A stretch of 64,000 bases of DNA, taken from an uncultured Clostridia bacterium (lineage in GTDB: Bacteria > Bacillota > Clostridia > Christensenellales > CAG-917). The position numbers were made by a program, and so were the translations under genes. Below are positions 24,493 through 33,043 of this stretch, piece after piece; the first letter of the stretch is position 1, and every line of letters begins with the position of its first letter. A model generated the notes under the pieces. It had not been told where the DNA came from, did no database searches, and saw nothing but the letters and a program-made list of their open reading frames with translations. The stretch is taken from positions 1 to 64,000 of the forward strand of contig CAKQUX010000006.1 of the NCBI GenBank assembly GCA_934277645.1. The letters run 5' to 3'.

Positions 24493-26289
24493 ATGAGAAA
24501 AGTTAAAAAAGTTTATTCTTTATTTAAAAGATATACGGGGTCGGCGATTTTGTCACCGCTTTGCAAGCTCATAGAAGCATTGCTCGAACTTTTAATTCCT
24601 TTGATAGTCGCAAAGATTATCGACGTGGGAATTCCGAGCGGCGATACGGGTTATATCGTAAAAATGATTCTCCTTATGGCAGGGCTTGGCGTACTCGGGC
24701 TTGCGTTTTCGCTTACGGGGCAGTTGTTCTCCGCTAAGGCGGCGACGGGATATGCCTCGTCATTGCGTTTCGAGCTTTACAAAAAGACTATAAATTTGCC
24801 GTTTTTTGAAACAGACAAGCAAGGAATTCCTACTTTAATCACAAGGCTTACAAGCGATTGCAATCAAGTTCAAACAGGCGTCAATATGGTGTTGCGACTT
24901 TTACTTCGTTCGCCTTTTGTCGTTTTTGGCGCATTTGCTATGGCGGCAGTTATAAACCTTAAACTTTCGCTTATAGTTTTGGCGGCTATTGCGGTTTTGT
25001 TTGTCATAGTCCTTGCAATTTCACTTTCGTCACTTCCTAAGTACCATAAAAATCAGGTTTTGCTTGACGGTGTTTCGGAATCTACTCGTGAAAATTTGTC
25101 GGGCGTAAGAGTAATAAGGGCATTTTGCGCGGAAGACCGATTTGAGTCCGAATTTAAAGAAAAGACCGAAAAACTTTATAAGGGTCAACTTGTCGTAGCG
25201 AGAATATCGTCGCTGCTCAATCCGTTCACTTATTTTATTGTCAACCTTGCAATAGTTTTAATTTTGTATTTCGGCGGACTTAAAGTAAACAGCGGAAGTT
25301 TGTCGCAGGGCGAAGTTATCGCGCTTTATCAATACGTTTTGCAAATTTTGGTCGAACTTATTAAACTTGCAAATCTTATCATTCTGATGCCTAAAAGCGT
25401 TGCTTGTTTAAAACGCTTGTCCGAAATTTTGGAAAACGAATCGCATTATGAAATCGCTGGCAATTCAAGCGGCTCGGAAGGTTTGACGGCAGAAACGAAA
25501 GACGGCGGCGCTCAAACGGATTTAACAGATAAAAACGAAAACGTTCCAGCTGTTAAATTCGACCACGTTTCTATGAAATATTACAGCGGCGGCGAAAATG
25601 CGATAAACGATTTCAGTTTGTCGGTCGGACGCGGCGAGACTATCGGAATTATCGGCGGCACGGGTAGCGGAAAAAGCACTCTCGTTTCGCTTATGCCACG
25701 CTTTTACGACGTCACGGAAGGGACTCTTGAAATTGACGGCAAAAACGTAAACAGCTATCAAATCGACGAGCTTCGCGGCAAGTTCGGATACGTTTTGCAA
25801 AAGTCGGAATTGTTTGCAGGCACGGTCAGAGAAAATATGCAATACGGCAAAGCCGACGCCACCGACGAAGAAATTTACGAGGCGCTGAAAGACTCGCAAG
25901 CAAAAGAAGTCATCGATAAAAAAGATGGCGGTCTTGACTATATGGTCGAACAAAAGGGTGCAAACTTTTCGGGCGGTCAAAAACAAAGGCTTGCAATAGC
26001 AAGAGCGCTTGTCAGAAAACCCGAAATTTTGGTGCTTGACGACAGTTCGTCCGCGCTTGATTACGCAACGGAAGCAAAACTGAGAAAAGCGCTCAGAAAA
26101 CTGCCATATAAGCCTACGACGTTCGTCATTTCGCAACGAATAGGAATGGTGCGTCACGCCGACAAAATCATCGTGCTCGATAACGGCAAAGCGGTAGGCG
26201 TCGGCACGCACGAAGAACTTTTAAAGACGTGTCTGCTATACGGCGAAATTTGCAAATTGCAAGGCGTGGGAGGTGCGAAAAATGCGTAA
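24493..26289 (+). CDS. ABC exporter half-transporter, degenerate-site subunit
   Basis: A 598-residue type IV ABC exporter subunit: six membrane helices (about residues 15-300), then a nucleotide-binding domain. Walker A is GGTGSGKST near residue 391 and the signature is FSGGQKQR. Walker B ends LDDSS, with Asp replacing the catalytic Glu, and the switch is SQR with Gln replacing His. Those two substitutions mark the degenerate ATP site of heterodimeric exporters such as TM287/288, BmrCD and LmrCD. The canonical partner is the next gene, overlapping by 8 nt. A Ser/Gly/Thr-rich insertion of about 35 residues separates the two domains. The substrate is unknown, probably a drug or lipid. The promoter implies a nearly leaderless mRNA. 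Confidence 0.93.
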   Translation: MRKVKKVYSLFKRYTGSAILSPLCKLIEALLELLIPLIVAKIIDVGIPSGDTGYIVKMILLMAGLGVLGLAFSLTGQLFSAKAATGYASSLRFELYKKTINLPFFETDKQGIPTLITRLTSDCNQVQTGVNMVLRLLLRSPFVVFGAFAMAAVINLKLSLIVLAAIAVLFVIVLAISLSSLPKYHKNQVLLDGVSESTRENLSGVRVIRAFCAEDRFESEFKEKTEKLYKGQLVVARISSLLNPFTYFIVNLAIVLILYFGGLKVNSGSLSQGEVIALYQYVLQILVELIKLANLIILMPKSVACLKRLSEILENESHYEIAGNSSGSEGLTAETKDGGAQTDLTDKNENVPAVKFDHVSMKYYSGGENAINDFSLSVGRGETIGIIGGTGSGKSTLVSLMPRFYDVTEGTLEIDGKNVNSYQIDELRGKFGYVLQKSELFAGTVRENMQYGKADATDEEIYEALKDSQAKEVIDKKDGGLDYMVEQKGANFSGGQKQRLAIARALVRKPEILVLDDSSSALDYATEAKLRKALRKLPYKPTTFVISQRIGMVRHADKIIVLDNGKAVGVGTHEELLKTCLLYGEICKLQGVGGAKNA

Positions 26290-28033
26290 AATCTCACTTA
26301 AAAATTTAAAGCCGTATTTAAAAGGCGACGGATTGATTTTTTCCGTTATGATTTTTGCATCGATTTGCGCAGCGGCACTGTCACTTGTAATTCCCGTATT
26401 TTTCGGTTATGCGGTTGACAGCCTTATAGGCAAAGGGAAAGTCGATTTTGACGCTCTTATACAAAATCTTATATATGCAATCGCTTTAACGGGAGGAATG
26501 TGCTTTTCCGAATGGCTCAAACAAATTTTAAGCGCAAAAATAGTCAGCCGACTTAGCAAAAAACTTCGTGACGAAGCTGTAACCAAACTTCAAACTCTGC
26601 CGCTAAACTATCTTGATACTCACCAAACGGGCGAGACTATGGGCATTATTGTCGGCGACGTCGAACAGGTGTCCGACGGTCTTCTTATGGGACTTAATCA
26701 GCTCATTTCGGGAGTTTTGACGGTTATCGGCGTGCTTATAATCTTGTTTATCGTAAACTGGATTTTGGCGCTGGTCGTTCTTTGCCTTACGCCGATTTCG
26801 CTTCTTATAGCAAGATTTATCTCGAAGCACACTTATACCTATTTTAAGTCGCAATCGAAAGTCAGAAACGAGCAGGCAGGTTTGCTCGACGAAATGATAG
26901 GCGCAGTCAAAACCGTACAGGCATACGGCTATGAAGAGCGTTCGATAGAGAGATTTAAAAAGATTAACAAGGAATATGAAAAAACGTCATTTAAAGCGAC
27001 TTTTTTCTCGTCGCTGACAAACCCTACGACAAGATTTGTCAACGCATTGGTTTATGCGGCTGTCGCTTTGGTTTCTGCTTTCGTTTGTATGGGAATGATA
27101 AACGGCGTAACTCTTTCAATCGGTATGTTCTCGGCGGTTTTAAGCTACGTAAATCAGTATACGAAGCCGTTCAACGAAATTACGGCGGTTATCACCGAAC
27201 TGCAAAATTCGGTTGCCTGCCTTGAAAGAGTGACGAATTTGCTTGACGAAAAGTCCGAAAAACCTGACGACGTCGACGCTGTAACGCTTGGCGAAGCAAA
27301 AGGTCAAATCGAAATAGATCACGTCTATTTTTCGTACGTTCCGTCGCGTCCGCTCATCGAAGATTTCAATTTGAAGGTCGAAAACGGAAAACGCATTGCT
27401 ATCGTAGGACCTACAGGTTGCGGAAAAACGACCTTGATAAACTTGCTTATGCGTTTTTACGACGTGTGTGACGGCAAAATTATGGTTGACGGAATTCCGA
27501 CGGACAAACTTACAAGAGAATCTTTAAGAGAGAACTTCGGAATGGTGTTGCAAGAAAGCTATATAATGGAAGGAACGGTTTATGAGAACGTCAAACTCGG
27601 CAAACCCGACGCGACGCTCGAAGAGGTAAAGCAGGCGTGTATACTTTGCGGCGCAGACGGCTTTATAAGCCGAATGGAAAACGGTTACGACACGCTTTTG
27701 AAAGAGTCGGGCAACCTGTCGCAAGGCGAAAGACAGCTGCTTTGTATAGCAAGAGTTATGTTGACGAAACCGCCTATGTTAATTTTAGACGAAGCTACGT
27801 CGTCGGTAGACGCTTTGACCGAAGCGAAAATTTCGAGTGCGTTTGAAAAACTTATGGAGGGCAAAACGAGCTTTATCGTAGCTCATAGGTTGTCGACTAT
27901 TCAGAGTGCAGACACGATTTTGGTTATGAAAGACGGCAACGTTATCGAACAGGGAAGCCACGTCGAATTGCTTAAAAAGGGCGGATACTACAACGAACTT
28001 TATAACAGCCAGTTCGATACGTCGCTTGCGTAA
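26282..28033 (+). CDS. ABC exporter half-transporter, catalytic subunit
   Basis: A 583-residue partner of the preceding subunit. I chose the ATG at 26282 (GGGAGG at 26267-26272) over a GTG three codons upstream. It has six membrane helices followed by a nucleotide-binding domain with Walker A GPTGCGKTT, Walker B LILDEATSSVD (catalytic Glu present) and switch AHR (His present). Its own signature is LSQGERQ rather than LSGGQ. That is the expected complement, because this altered signature faces the partner's degenerate Walker motifs while the partner's normal signature faces this subunit's active site. The ATG overlaps the upstream stop, so 1:1 translation coupling is likely. Confidence 0.93.
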   Translation: MRKISLKNLKPYLKGDGLIFSVMIFASICAAALSLVIPVFFGYAVDSLIGKGKVDFDALIQNLIYAIALTGGMCFSEWLKQILSAKIVSRLSKKLRDEAVTKLQTLPLNYLDTHQTGETMGIIVGDVEQVSDGLLMGLNQLISGVLTVIGVLIILFIVNWILALVVLCLTPISLLIARFISKHTYTYFKSQSKVRNEQAGLLDEMIGAVKTVQAYGYEERSIERFKKINKEYEKTSFKATFFSSLTNPTTRFVNALVYAAVALVSAFVCMGMINGVTLSIGMFSAVLSYVNQYTKPFNEITAVITELQNSVACLERVTNLLDEKSEKPDDVDAVTLGEAKGQIEIDHVYFSYVPSRPLIEDFNLKVENGKRIAIVGPTGCGKTTLINLLMRFYDVCDGKIMVDGIPTDKLTRESLRENFGMVLQESYIMEGTVYENVKLGKPDATLEEVKQACILCGADGFISRMENGYDTLLKESGNLSQGERQLLCIARVMLTKPPMLILDEATSSVDALTEAKISSAFEKLMEGKTSFIVAHRLSTIQSADTILVMKDGNVIEQGSHVELLKKGGYYNELYNSQFDTSLA

Positions 28034-28115
28034 TTTTTTGTGTAAAAGTTAATTACTTTGCTAAAACGATTATTGTGGCGGCTTGTAATTTGCAAAAATC
28101 GAATAATTCTTTATG

Positions 28116-28148
28116 ATAACGGTTAAAATTTTTTAGCCGTTATTTTTA
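28116..28148 (+). terminator. Terminator after the ABC exporter operon
   Basis: ATAACGG (28116-28122) pairs with CCGTTAT (28137-28143), an AT-rich inner stem extends it, and a T-run follows. Confidence 0.7.
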
Positions 28149-28259
28149 TGGAAAAATTAGTAAACGAAATTGCTATATTGTGTGTAAAATCGATTTTTGA
28201 TATTTACACCTTAAAACGATTTTGCTAAAATGTGCGTGTTGTAGGAGGCAGATGCAGAT

Positions 28260-28880
28260 ATGGATAGCTTTAAAAGTTTTATGAAGAGAATCAAATGGGA
28301 AGCGCTACTTGCGGCGATTTTTGCAATCGTCATCGGTGCTTTGTTTATCGCATATCCCGAAAATTCGGGCAACGTGCTTTGTTACGTCGGTGGCGGATTG
28401 TTTATCGCTCTCGGCATGGCAATGCTCGTCGCATATTTTACGGCAGGCTTGCTTTTCGGCTCATACTTCTTTATTATCAGTATGATTTTGTTTTTGGTCG
28501 GCATCGTTTGCGTTGCTTGTCCGGAAATCGTCAAAGGCTTTATAACGGTCATATTCGGCATATTCTTGGTGGCGGACGGCGTAACGAAGCTGCAACTCGG
28601 AATTGACGGCGTGAAAGTCGGGATAAAAGGTTCGTGGTCGTTGTTTATAGTTGCCGCCGCATCTATTGCGCTCGGCATTACGGTGACTTTCGGAACGTTT
28701 GAAGACGTAATGTTGTTTGCAGGCATTTCGCTCATAATCGACGGCATAAGCGATATTATAACAACGCTTGTGTTCAGCGCGAAATATCAAAACGCCACAA
28801 GAAACGTAAAGAGAGTTTTGAAAAACGTCAAGAGCGATGCCGATGACGTTATCGAAGGCACTGTCGATAAAGACGAATAA
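28260..28880 (+). CDS. HdeD/DUF308 family membrane protein
   Basis: A 206-residue integral membrane protein with six predicted helices arranged as repeated hydrophobic hairpins (residues about 15-180). It has a short charged C-terminal tail (KRVLKNVKSDADDVIE). The pattern, including AYPENSGNVLCYVGGGLFIALG and the DG...KLQLGI segment, fits the DUF308/HdeD superfamily. The founding member is an acid-stress protein of enterobacteria; the role in Gram-positive anaerobes is unknown. AGGAGG lies 12 nt upstream of the ATG. It is monocistronic, with a terminator-like hairpin downstream. Confidence 0.75.
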   Translation: MDSFKSFMKRIKWEALLAAIFAIVIGALFIAYPENSGNVLCYVGGGLFIALGMAMLVAYFTAGLLFGSYFFIISMILFLVGIVCVACPEIVKGFITVIFGIFLVADGVTKLQLGIDGVKVGIKGSWSLFIVAAASIALGITVTFGTFEDVMLFAGISLIIDGISDIITTLVFSAKYQNATRNVKRVLKNVKSDADDVIEGTVDKDE

Positions 28881-28897
28881 TTAACGATTGCCGGACT

Positions 28898-28927
28898 AAA
28901 TCGCTGCATTGAAAGTCAGCGGTTTTA
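28898..28927 (+). terminator. Probable terminator after the HdeD-like gene
   Basis: AAATCGCTG pairs with CAGCGGTTT (one G-U pair), but the T-run is short. Confidence 0.55.
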
Positions 28928-29016
28928 ATCAACTATTTGAATTTTAGTATTGAAAAAATGCCGATAATTTGCTATAATTATTTTATTATGATTAGCAAAC
29001 GCTATATGGAGGAATT

Positions 29017-30135
29017 ATGGCAAAAAAAACTTACGTAGGTTGGCAAGAACTCGGCTATAAGAGAAACCAAGTCGAGTATAAAGAGCCTACAAAACTTTTG
29101 GCAGACGACGGAACAGTGCTCGTTCAAGGCGGATGGGCGCGTCACAACGTTTTTGAATACGACCGCACGAAGGCTCAACCGCAAAAACGCGGCAAAGAAT
29201 GGGATTTCTATCAGCTCTCGGACGGCAAGTATATGCTTCAAATTTCGGTTGCAAACATTTCAATCGGCGGATATGCTTCGGCTGTATTGCTCGAACTTGA
29301 CAAGGCGCACAACCGCAAAGGCAAAATTATCACGAGCATGTCGCTTTTCCTTGGCGGAAAAAACAAATACGTTCTTCCTGAAAACGGAGACAAACCGAAT
29401 TATTTTGAATATAACAACGGAAAATTCAAGTGTATTTTCGATACGAAAGCTACAAGCAGAAAGATTTATTTCGAAGGTCCTGTAAAAGGCAAAAAATTTG
29501 TTTGCGATATCGATATGGACTTGTTTGAAGACCACGAAAGCATTACGATTGTAACGCCTTTCAAAAAACGCGGAAAGTTTTTGCCGACTCGTTTCTTTAT
29601 GACGATGAAACAAAACTGTATGCCTGCATACGGAACCGTAAAACTCGGTGACGAAACGCTTTATACTTTCAAAAAAGAAGACACGATGTGCGTTCTCGAC
29701 TGGGGACGCGGTGTATGGCCTTATAGAAACGTATGGTACTGGGGCAACGGCGCAAAGATGGTTAAGGGCGCGGACGGCAAAGAACATATGTTCGGCTTTG
29801 AAATCACTTGGGGCATAGGTTGCGAAGACAATGCAACCGAAACCTGCTTGTTCTGGGACGGCAAAGCTCAAAAAATCGGCTCTGTCGACGTCGAAACTTT
29901 CCCTAAGGGCAAATATATGGAGCCGTGGAAATTCGTTTCGGAAGACGGCAGATTCAATCTTACAATGACGCCTTATTACGACCATCATTCGGATATGAAC
30001 GTCCTTAAAATCGTAAGACTTCACAGCCATCAAGTCCACGGACTTTGGAACGGAACGGTCACGCTTGACAGTGGCGAAGTAGTCGAAATCAAAGATATGT
30101 ACGCCTTCTGCGAATACGTCGAAAACAAGTGGTAG
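29017..30135 (+). CDS. DUF2804 family protein
   Basis: A 372-residue soluble protein that matches DUF2804 in length and in its motif-rich aromatic pattern. It opens with a tandem GWARHNVFEYDR segment near residue 44. A central FFMTMKQNCMPAYG follows, then LDWGRGVWPYRNVWYWG near residue 230, and a C-terminal HSHQVHGLWNGTVTLDSGE. The predicted fold is an all-beta lipocalin-like or tocopherol-cyclase-like scaffold, and no enzymatic activity is established. GGAGG is 7 nt upstream. The promoter TTGAAA...TATAAT ends about 28 nt before that site. It is monocistronic. Confidence 0.82.
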   Translation: MAKKTYVGWQELGYKRNQVEYKEPTKLLADDGTVLVQGGWARHNVFEYDRTKAQPQKRGKEWDFYQLSDGKYMLQISVANISIGGYASAVLLELDKAHNRKGKIITSMSLFLGGKNKYVLPENGDKPNYFEYNNGKFKCIFDTKATSRKIYFEGPVKGKKFVCDIDMDLFEDHESITIVTPFKKRGKFLPTRFFMTMKQNCMPAYGTVKLGDETLYTFKKEDTMCVLDWGRGVWPYRNVWYWGNGAKMVKGADGKEHMFGFEITWGIGCEDNATETCLFWDGKAQKIGSVDVETFPKGKYMEPWKFVSEDGRFNLTMTPYYDHHSDMNVLKIVRLHSHQVHGLWNGTVTLDSGEVVEIKDMYAFCEYVENKW

Positions 30136-30138
30136 AAA

Positions 30139-30165
30139 GTAGAGCACAATTTTTGTGCTTTATAA
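30139..30165 (+). terminator. Weak terminator after DUF2804 gene
   Basis: AGCACAA (from 30142) pairs with TTGTGCT, followed by a broken T-run. Confidence 0.5.
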
Positions 30166-30201
30166 ATTATAACAATTTAAAACTTATCAATATTAAAATA
30201 A

Positions 30202-30230
30202 AAAAGAAGCTTTAAACAGCTTCTTTTTTT
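30202..30230. terminator. Bidirectional terminator
   Basis: AAAGAAGCT (30203-30211) pairs with AGCTTCTTT (30218-30226), with an A-run on one side and a T-run on the other. The stem overlaps the stop codon of the convergent minus-strand gene. Confidence 0.8.
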
Positions 30231-30646
30231 ATGAGTTTGAGTTTTTTCAGATATTGCATTACTTCGTTTTTTTGCACGTCGGTTTCGTAAACGATAATGG
30301 CTTCCGTTGCCTTCGAGTTGTCTTTGACTGCGGTCAGCCATTTTTCCATACTTCTGCAAGTCAGTTTTAAATCCGAGGACGTTTGAACTTCGTCAACGTT
30401 TTTACTTATCAAAAACAAATCTAAAATGCAGTGCATGACGCTGTGTTTGTGTCCTACGGTGTGAAGATAGCAGTCTTTTTTTAAGTTGTCTGTTATGCGG
30501 TCGCAAGTGACGTTCATTTCTTCTTCGGTCAATTTGTCACAAAAGCAGAGTACAGACGCGCCTTTGGGCAATTTTTCCGTTTGCAGTTTTTCAAAAGATA
30601 CGAAGCCGTATTTTTGAAAAAGTTTTGTTCCAATCTCGTATTCCAT
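30212..30646 (-). CDS. Hypothetical protein, 144 residues
   Basis: I do not recognise this gene. It encodes a soluble, mixed-charge protein starting MEYEIGTKLFQKYGF. It has a central Cys- and His-containing region (DCYLHTVGHKHSVMHC near residue 77) and a Lys-rich C-terminus (YLKKLKLIKKEAV). AAGGAG is 7 nt before the ATG, supporting a real gene. The 3' end runs into a bidirectional terminator. There is no signal peptide or membrane helix and no operon partner. Confidence 0.7.
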   Translation of the reverse strand: MEYEIGTKLFQKYGFVSFEKLQTEKLPKGASVLCFCDKLTEEEMNVTCDRITDNLKKDCYLHTVGHKHSVMHCILDLFLISKNVDEVQTSSDLKLTCRSMEKWLTAVKDNSKATEAIIVYETDVQKNEVMQYLKKLKLIKKEAV

Positions 30647-30753
30647 ATAAGCTCCTTTTATAGGTATATTTTACCAAATTATACTGACTTTGTAAAATTA
30701 AAGCAGGGAAAAATTTTGCCCAAATACCACGAATTTTAGTTTACGCAGATTTG

Positions 30754-30782
30754 TTGTATATATTCCGAAATTGTGTTACACT
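30754..30782 (+). promoter_or_regulatory. Leaderless promoter of hypothetical gene at 30789
   Basis: TTGTAT (30754-30759), 17-nt spacer, TACACT (30777-30782), then 6 nt to the ATG at 30789. Confidence 0.55.
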
Positions 30783-30788
30783 ATGGCT

Positions 30789-31595
30789 ATGAAAAAAGAA
30801 AAGTACTGTTTGATTAAATTTGCGGATATGCAAAACGAATACCTGTGCGATTTGTCGGATACTAAGGCGAAAGTCGGTGCTGTTGTTGCAGTTCCTGTCG
30901 GAAGCGACGGAGCGTTGAAAAAGGCGCGCGTCGAAAAAATCGTTAAACTCGACAAAGATTCTTTAAAAACTACGCCGTCGAAACTTGACAGCGTCATTGC
31001 AAAAAAAGATAAAGAAGGGTATTTTTCGGGAAAAAAAGACGATGAAAACGTTAAAAAGCCTATTTCGGTAACAGTCACAGGCGTTGAAATGGTAAGCGGC
31101 GATTTCGACCCCGAAGGAATAGTTATGCTTGTGCCTTATAATAAAGACAACGTTTCTTGTTTTGCAACTGTAACGTTTGGCGACGATTTCGATAAGTCTT
31201 ATAAGGTTTTTACGGACAACTACGGACTTGGCGCAGAAAATATCATCGTCAAGGGCGACTACGCTTATTTTACTAACAGTCAGGATATAGTTAAATTCGA
31301 TTTGAAAGAAGATAAGATAGTAAAAAGGACGAAACTTAACAGTTTCACTTTCAACACTTATGAGTTCGAAGACGGAATATTCGTCCACGGCGAGTCGACG
31401 AATACGTTTTTAGATTTCGATCTCGGCGTGAGATGGCTTTATGACAGCAAAGACATTTTTGCAAGTGCCGACACCGACGATATTTTCGAAATGGGCGATG
31501 GGTTTGTCAGAGTTTTGGATTCGGACAACGTCAAACATTTTTATGACTTAAACGGCGAGTTTAAGATTGAAAACGGGTTTAGAATTAAACTTTAA
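30789..31595 (+). CDS. Hypothetical protein, 268 residues (beta-propeller-like C-terminus)
   Basis: No known family is recognised. I start it at 30789 (MKKEKYCLIKFADM), not at upstream in-frame codons, because a -10 box ends 6 nt before this ATG and no Shine-Dalgarno sequence exists; transcription would begin on the start codon. Residues 1-60 look like a small SH3- or OB-like beta barrel (LCDLSDTKAKVGAVVAVPVG). A lysine-rich linker follows, then about 160 residues of short repeated strands with aromatic/Asp turns (GDYAYFTNSQDIVKFDLKED, FEDGIFVHGE, MGDGFVRVLD). The tautomerase gene follows 9 nt later with its own GGAG, so the two are probably co-transcribed. Confidence 0.7.
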   Translation: MKKEKYCLIKFADMQNEYLCDLSDTKAKVGAVVAVPVGSDGALKKARVEKIVKLDKDSLKTTPSKLDSVIAKKDKEGYFSGKKDDENVKKPISVTVTGVEMVSGDFDPEGIVMLVPYNKDNVSCFATVTFGDDFDKSYKVFTDNYGLGAENIIVKGDYAYFTNSQDIVKFDLKEDKIVKRTKLNSFTFNTYEFEDGIFVHGESTNTFLDFDLGVRWLYDSKDIFASADTDDIFEMGDGFVRVLDSDNVKHFYDLNGEFKIENGFRIKL

Positions 31596-31604
31596 GGAGA
31601 CAAT

Positions 31605-31835
31605 ATGCCTTATATAAGAATTAAAGCCTATCCGAAAGATAAGGCGATAAAAGAAAAAATTGCCGACGAAGTCAGCGAAATATTTGAAAAATATTGGGGC
31701 TGTCCTAAGGCGGCTATTTCTGTTTCTATCGAGGAAGTCGCACCGGAAAACTGGGTGAGCGAAGTCGAAGAGAAAGAAATAGCAACAAATAAAGACGCTA
31801 TGTTTGTTTTAAACGGCGAAAAGGTAAATCGTTAA
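31605..31835 (+). CDS. 4-oxalocrotonate tautomerase family protein
   Basis: A 76-residue member of the tautomerase superfamily. After removal of Met1 the N-terminal Pro (PYIRIKAYP) would be the catalytic base, as in 4-OT and the MIF relatives. Length and the beta-alpha-beta pattern fit. The conserved Arg pair of true 4-OT is not obvious, so a different keto-enol substrate is likely. AAGGAG lies 7 nt upstream. It is probably co-transcribed with the upstream hypothetical gene and perhaps the metal exporter 50 nt downstream. Confidence 0.82.
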   Translation: MPYIRIKAYPKDKAIKEKIADEVSEIFEKYWGCPKAAISVSIEEVAPENWVSEVEEKEIATNKDAMFVLNGEKVNR

Positions 31836-31885
31836 GGCTTGCCGATTCGTTCGCTCTTACGATACTTTAAGTATCCGAGGTATTT

Positions 31886-32902
31886 ATGGGCGAAGTTTTT
31901 CTTGACGCTTTTTTAGACAGTTTAAAAGTTTTTGCGGTTTTGTTTGCAATCAGCATTATTTTCTCATTGGTTGAAAACAAAATAGGAAAAGGAGTGAAGC
32001 TCAAAGGCAGTATTGCGCCTTTGGTCGGCACGGCATTGGGACTTTTGCCTCAATGCGGTTTTAGCGTTGTCGCAACCGACCTTTATCAAAAAAGGCACAT
32101 AACCGTCGGCACATTGCTCGGCGTATATCTTGCGACAAGCGACGAGGCAATTCCGATATTCCTTGCAAATCCCGATAAAGCGTTGCACGTTTTGCCTATT
32201 TTGCTTGCGAAATTCGTTATCGGCGTTATAGTCGGATACCTTGCCGACCTTATTTGCGTAAAAAGCCGCAATGCGGTTAAGGAACACAATCTCGAATGTC
32301 ATCATACGCCGACAGTGCACGTCGGATGTTGCGGACACGAAATAGACGATGATAGCGAGACTGATGCAAAAATCGAAAACGAAGCGCACGAAGCAGGTAA
32401 TGAGCATAGCGGCACTTGCGGCGAAGATTTGGGTGAAACCGTTAAGGAAAACATAGAAAAGGAAGAAAAACGCAAAAAAGTCAAAGCCGAACTAAAAAGA
32501 TATCTTATTCATCCGCTTGTCCATTCGCTTAAAATTTTCGCATACGTCTTTGTCATTAACGTCATTTTCGGATTGATAATCTATCGTGTAGGCGAAAAGG
32601 CTTTAATCGATTTTATTGCGGCAAACAAATACGTTGCGCCGTTGTTAGCCGTCGTTGTTGGAGCAATTCCGAATTGCGCATCGTCCGTTGTGATTTCAAA
32701 TTTGTATATTATGGGCGGTTTGGGCTTCGGCGCAACCGTGGGCGGACTTTGTATGAACGCAGGACTTGGCTTTGCAGTGCTGTTCAAAAACGTAAAAATG
32801 GCAAAGGAAAACGCCGCTATATTTTTTGCTATGCTTTTTATCAGTATCGTTGTAGCTTATATTTTATCGGCTATTTTCGGTTTTGAGCCGTTGAAATTCT
32901 GA
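31886..32902 (+). CDS. Putative heavy-metal exporter, ArsP_2/DUF2899 (10-TM) family
   Basis: A 338-residue membrane protein. Two homologous five-helix halves are each marked by a PQCG/PNCA motif: APLVGTALGLLPQCGFSVVATDLY near residue 42 and APLLAVVVGAIPNCASSVVISNLY near residue 250. This is the hallmark of the putative manganese/heavy-metal exporter family related to YraQ and ArsP permeases. Between the halves lies a cytoplasmic loop of about 85 residues, rich in His, Cys, Asp and Glu (LECHHTPTVHVGCCGHE, then HEAGNEHSGTCGED), well suited to binding metal. The metal is not identifiable from sequence. No yybP-ykoY-like riboswitch fits in the 50-nt upstream gap. Confidence 0.83.
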   Translation: MGEVFLDAFLDSLKVFAVLFAISIIFSLVENKIGKGVKLKGSIAPLVGTALGLLPQCGFSVVATDLYQKRHITVGTLLGVYLATSDEAIPIFLANPDKALHVLPILLAKFVIGVIVGYLADLICVKSRNAVKEHNLECHHTPTVHVGCCGHEIDDDSETDAKIENEAHEAGNEHSGTCGEDLGETVKENIEKEEKRKKVKAELKRYLIHPLVHSLKIFAYVFVINVIFGLIIYRVGEKALIDFIAANKYVAPLLAVVVGAIPNCASSVVISNLYIMGGLGFGATVGGLCMNAGLGFAVLFKNVKMAKENAAIFFAMLFISIVVAYILSAIFGFEPLKF

Positions 32903-32925
32903 CAGTTAAACCAAAACAAAAAAAT

Positions 32926-32960
32926 AAAGCCGTTATAGGGAAATCTTATAACGGCTTTTT
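32926..32960. terminator. Bidirectional terminator between convergent genes
   Basis: AAAGCCGTTATA (32926-32937) pairs with TATAACGGCTTT (32947-32958), flanked by A and T runs. It serves the metal exporter (+) and the ABC/permease gene (-). Confidence 0.9.
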
Positions 32961-33043
32961 GAACATATGCAATATTATTAAGATGTTTTTAATATTGTCG
33001 CAGCAATATTTTCTTAGTTTGAAGTTTAGTTTAAGTGCTATGT

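Noticed and set aside
31836..31885. Mn riboswitch (yybP-ykoY) upstream of the metal exporter
   Set aside because: The 50-nt gap is too short and shows none of the conserved loops.
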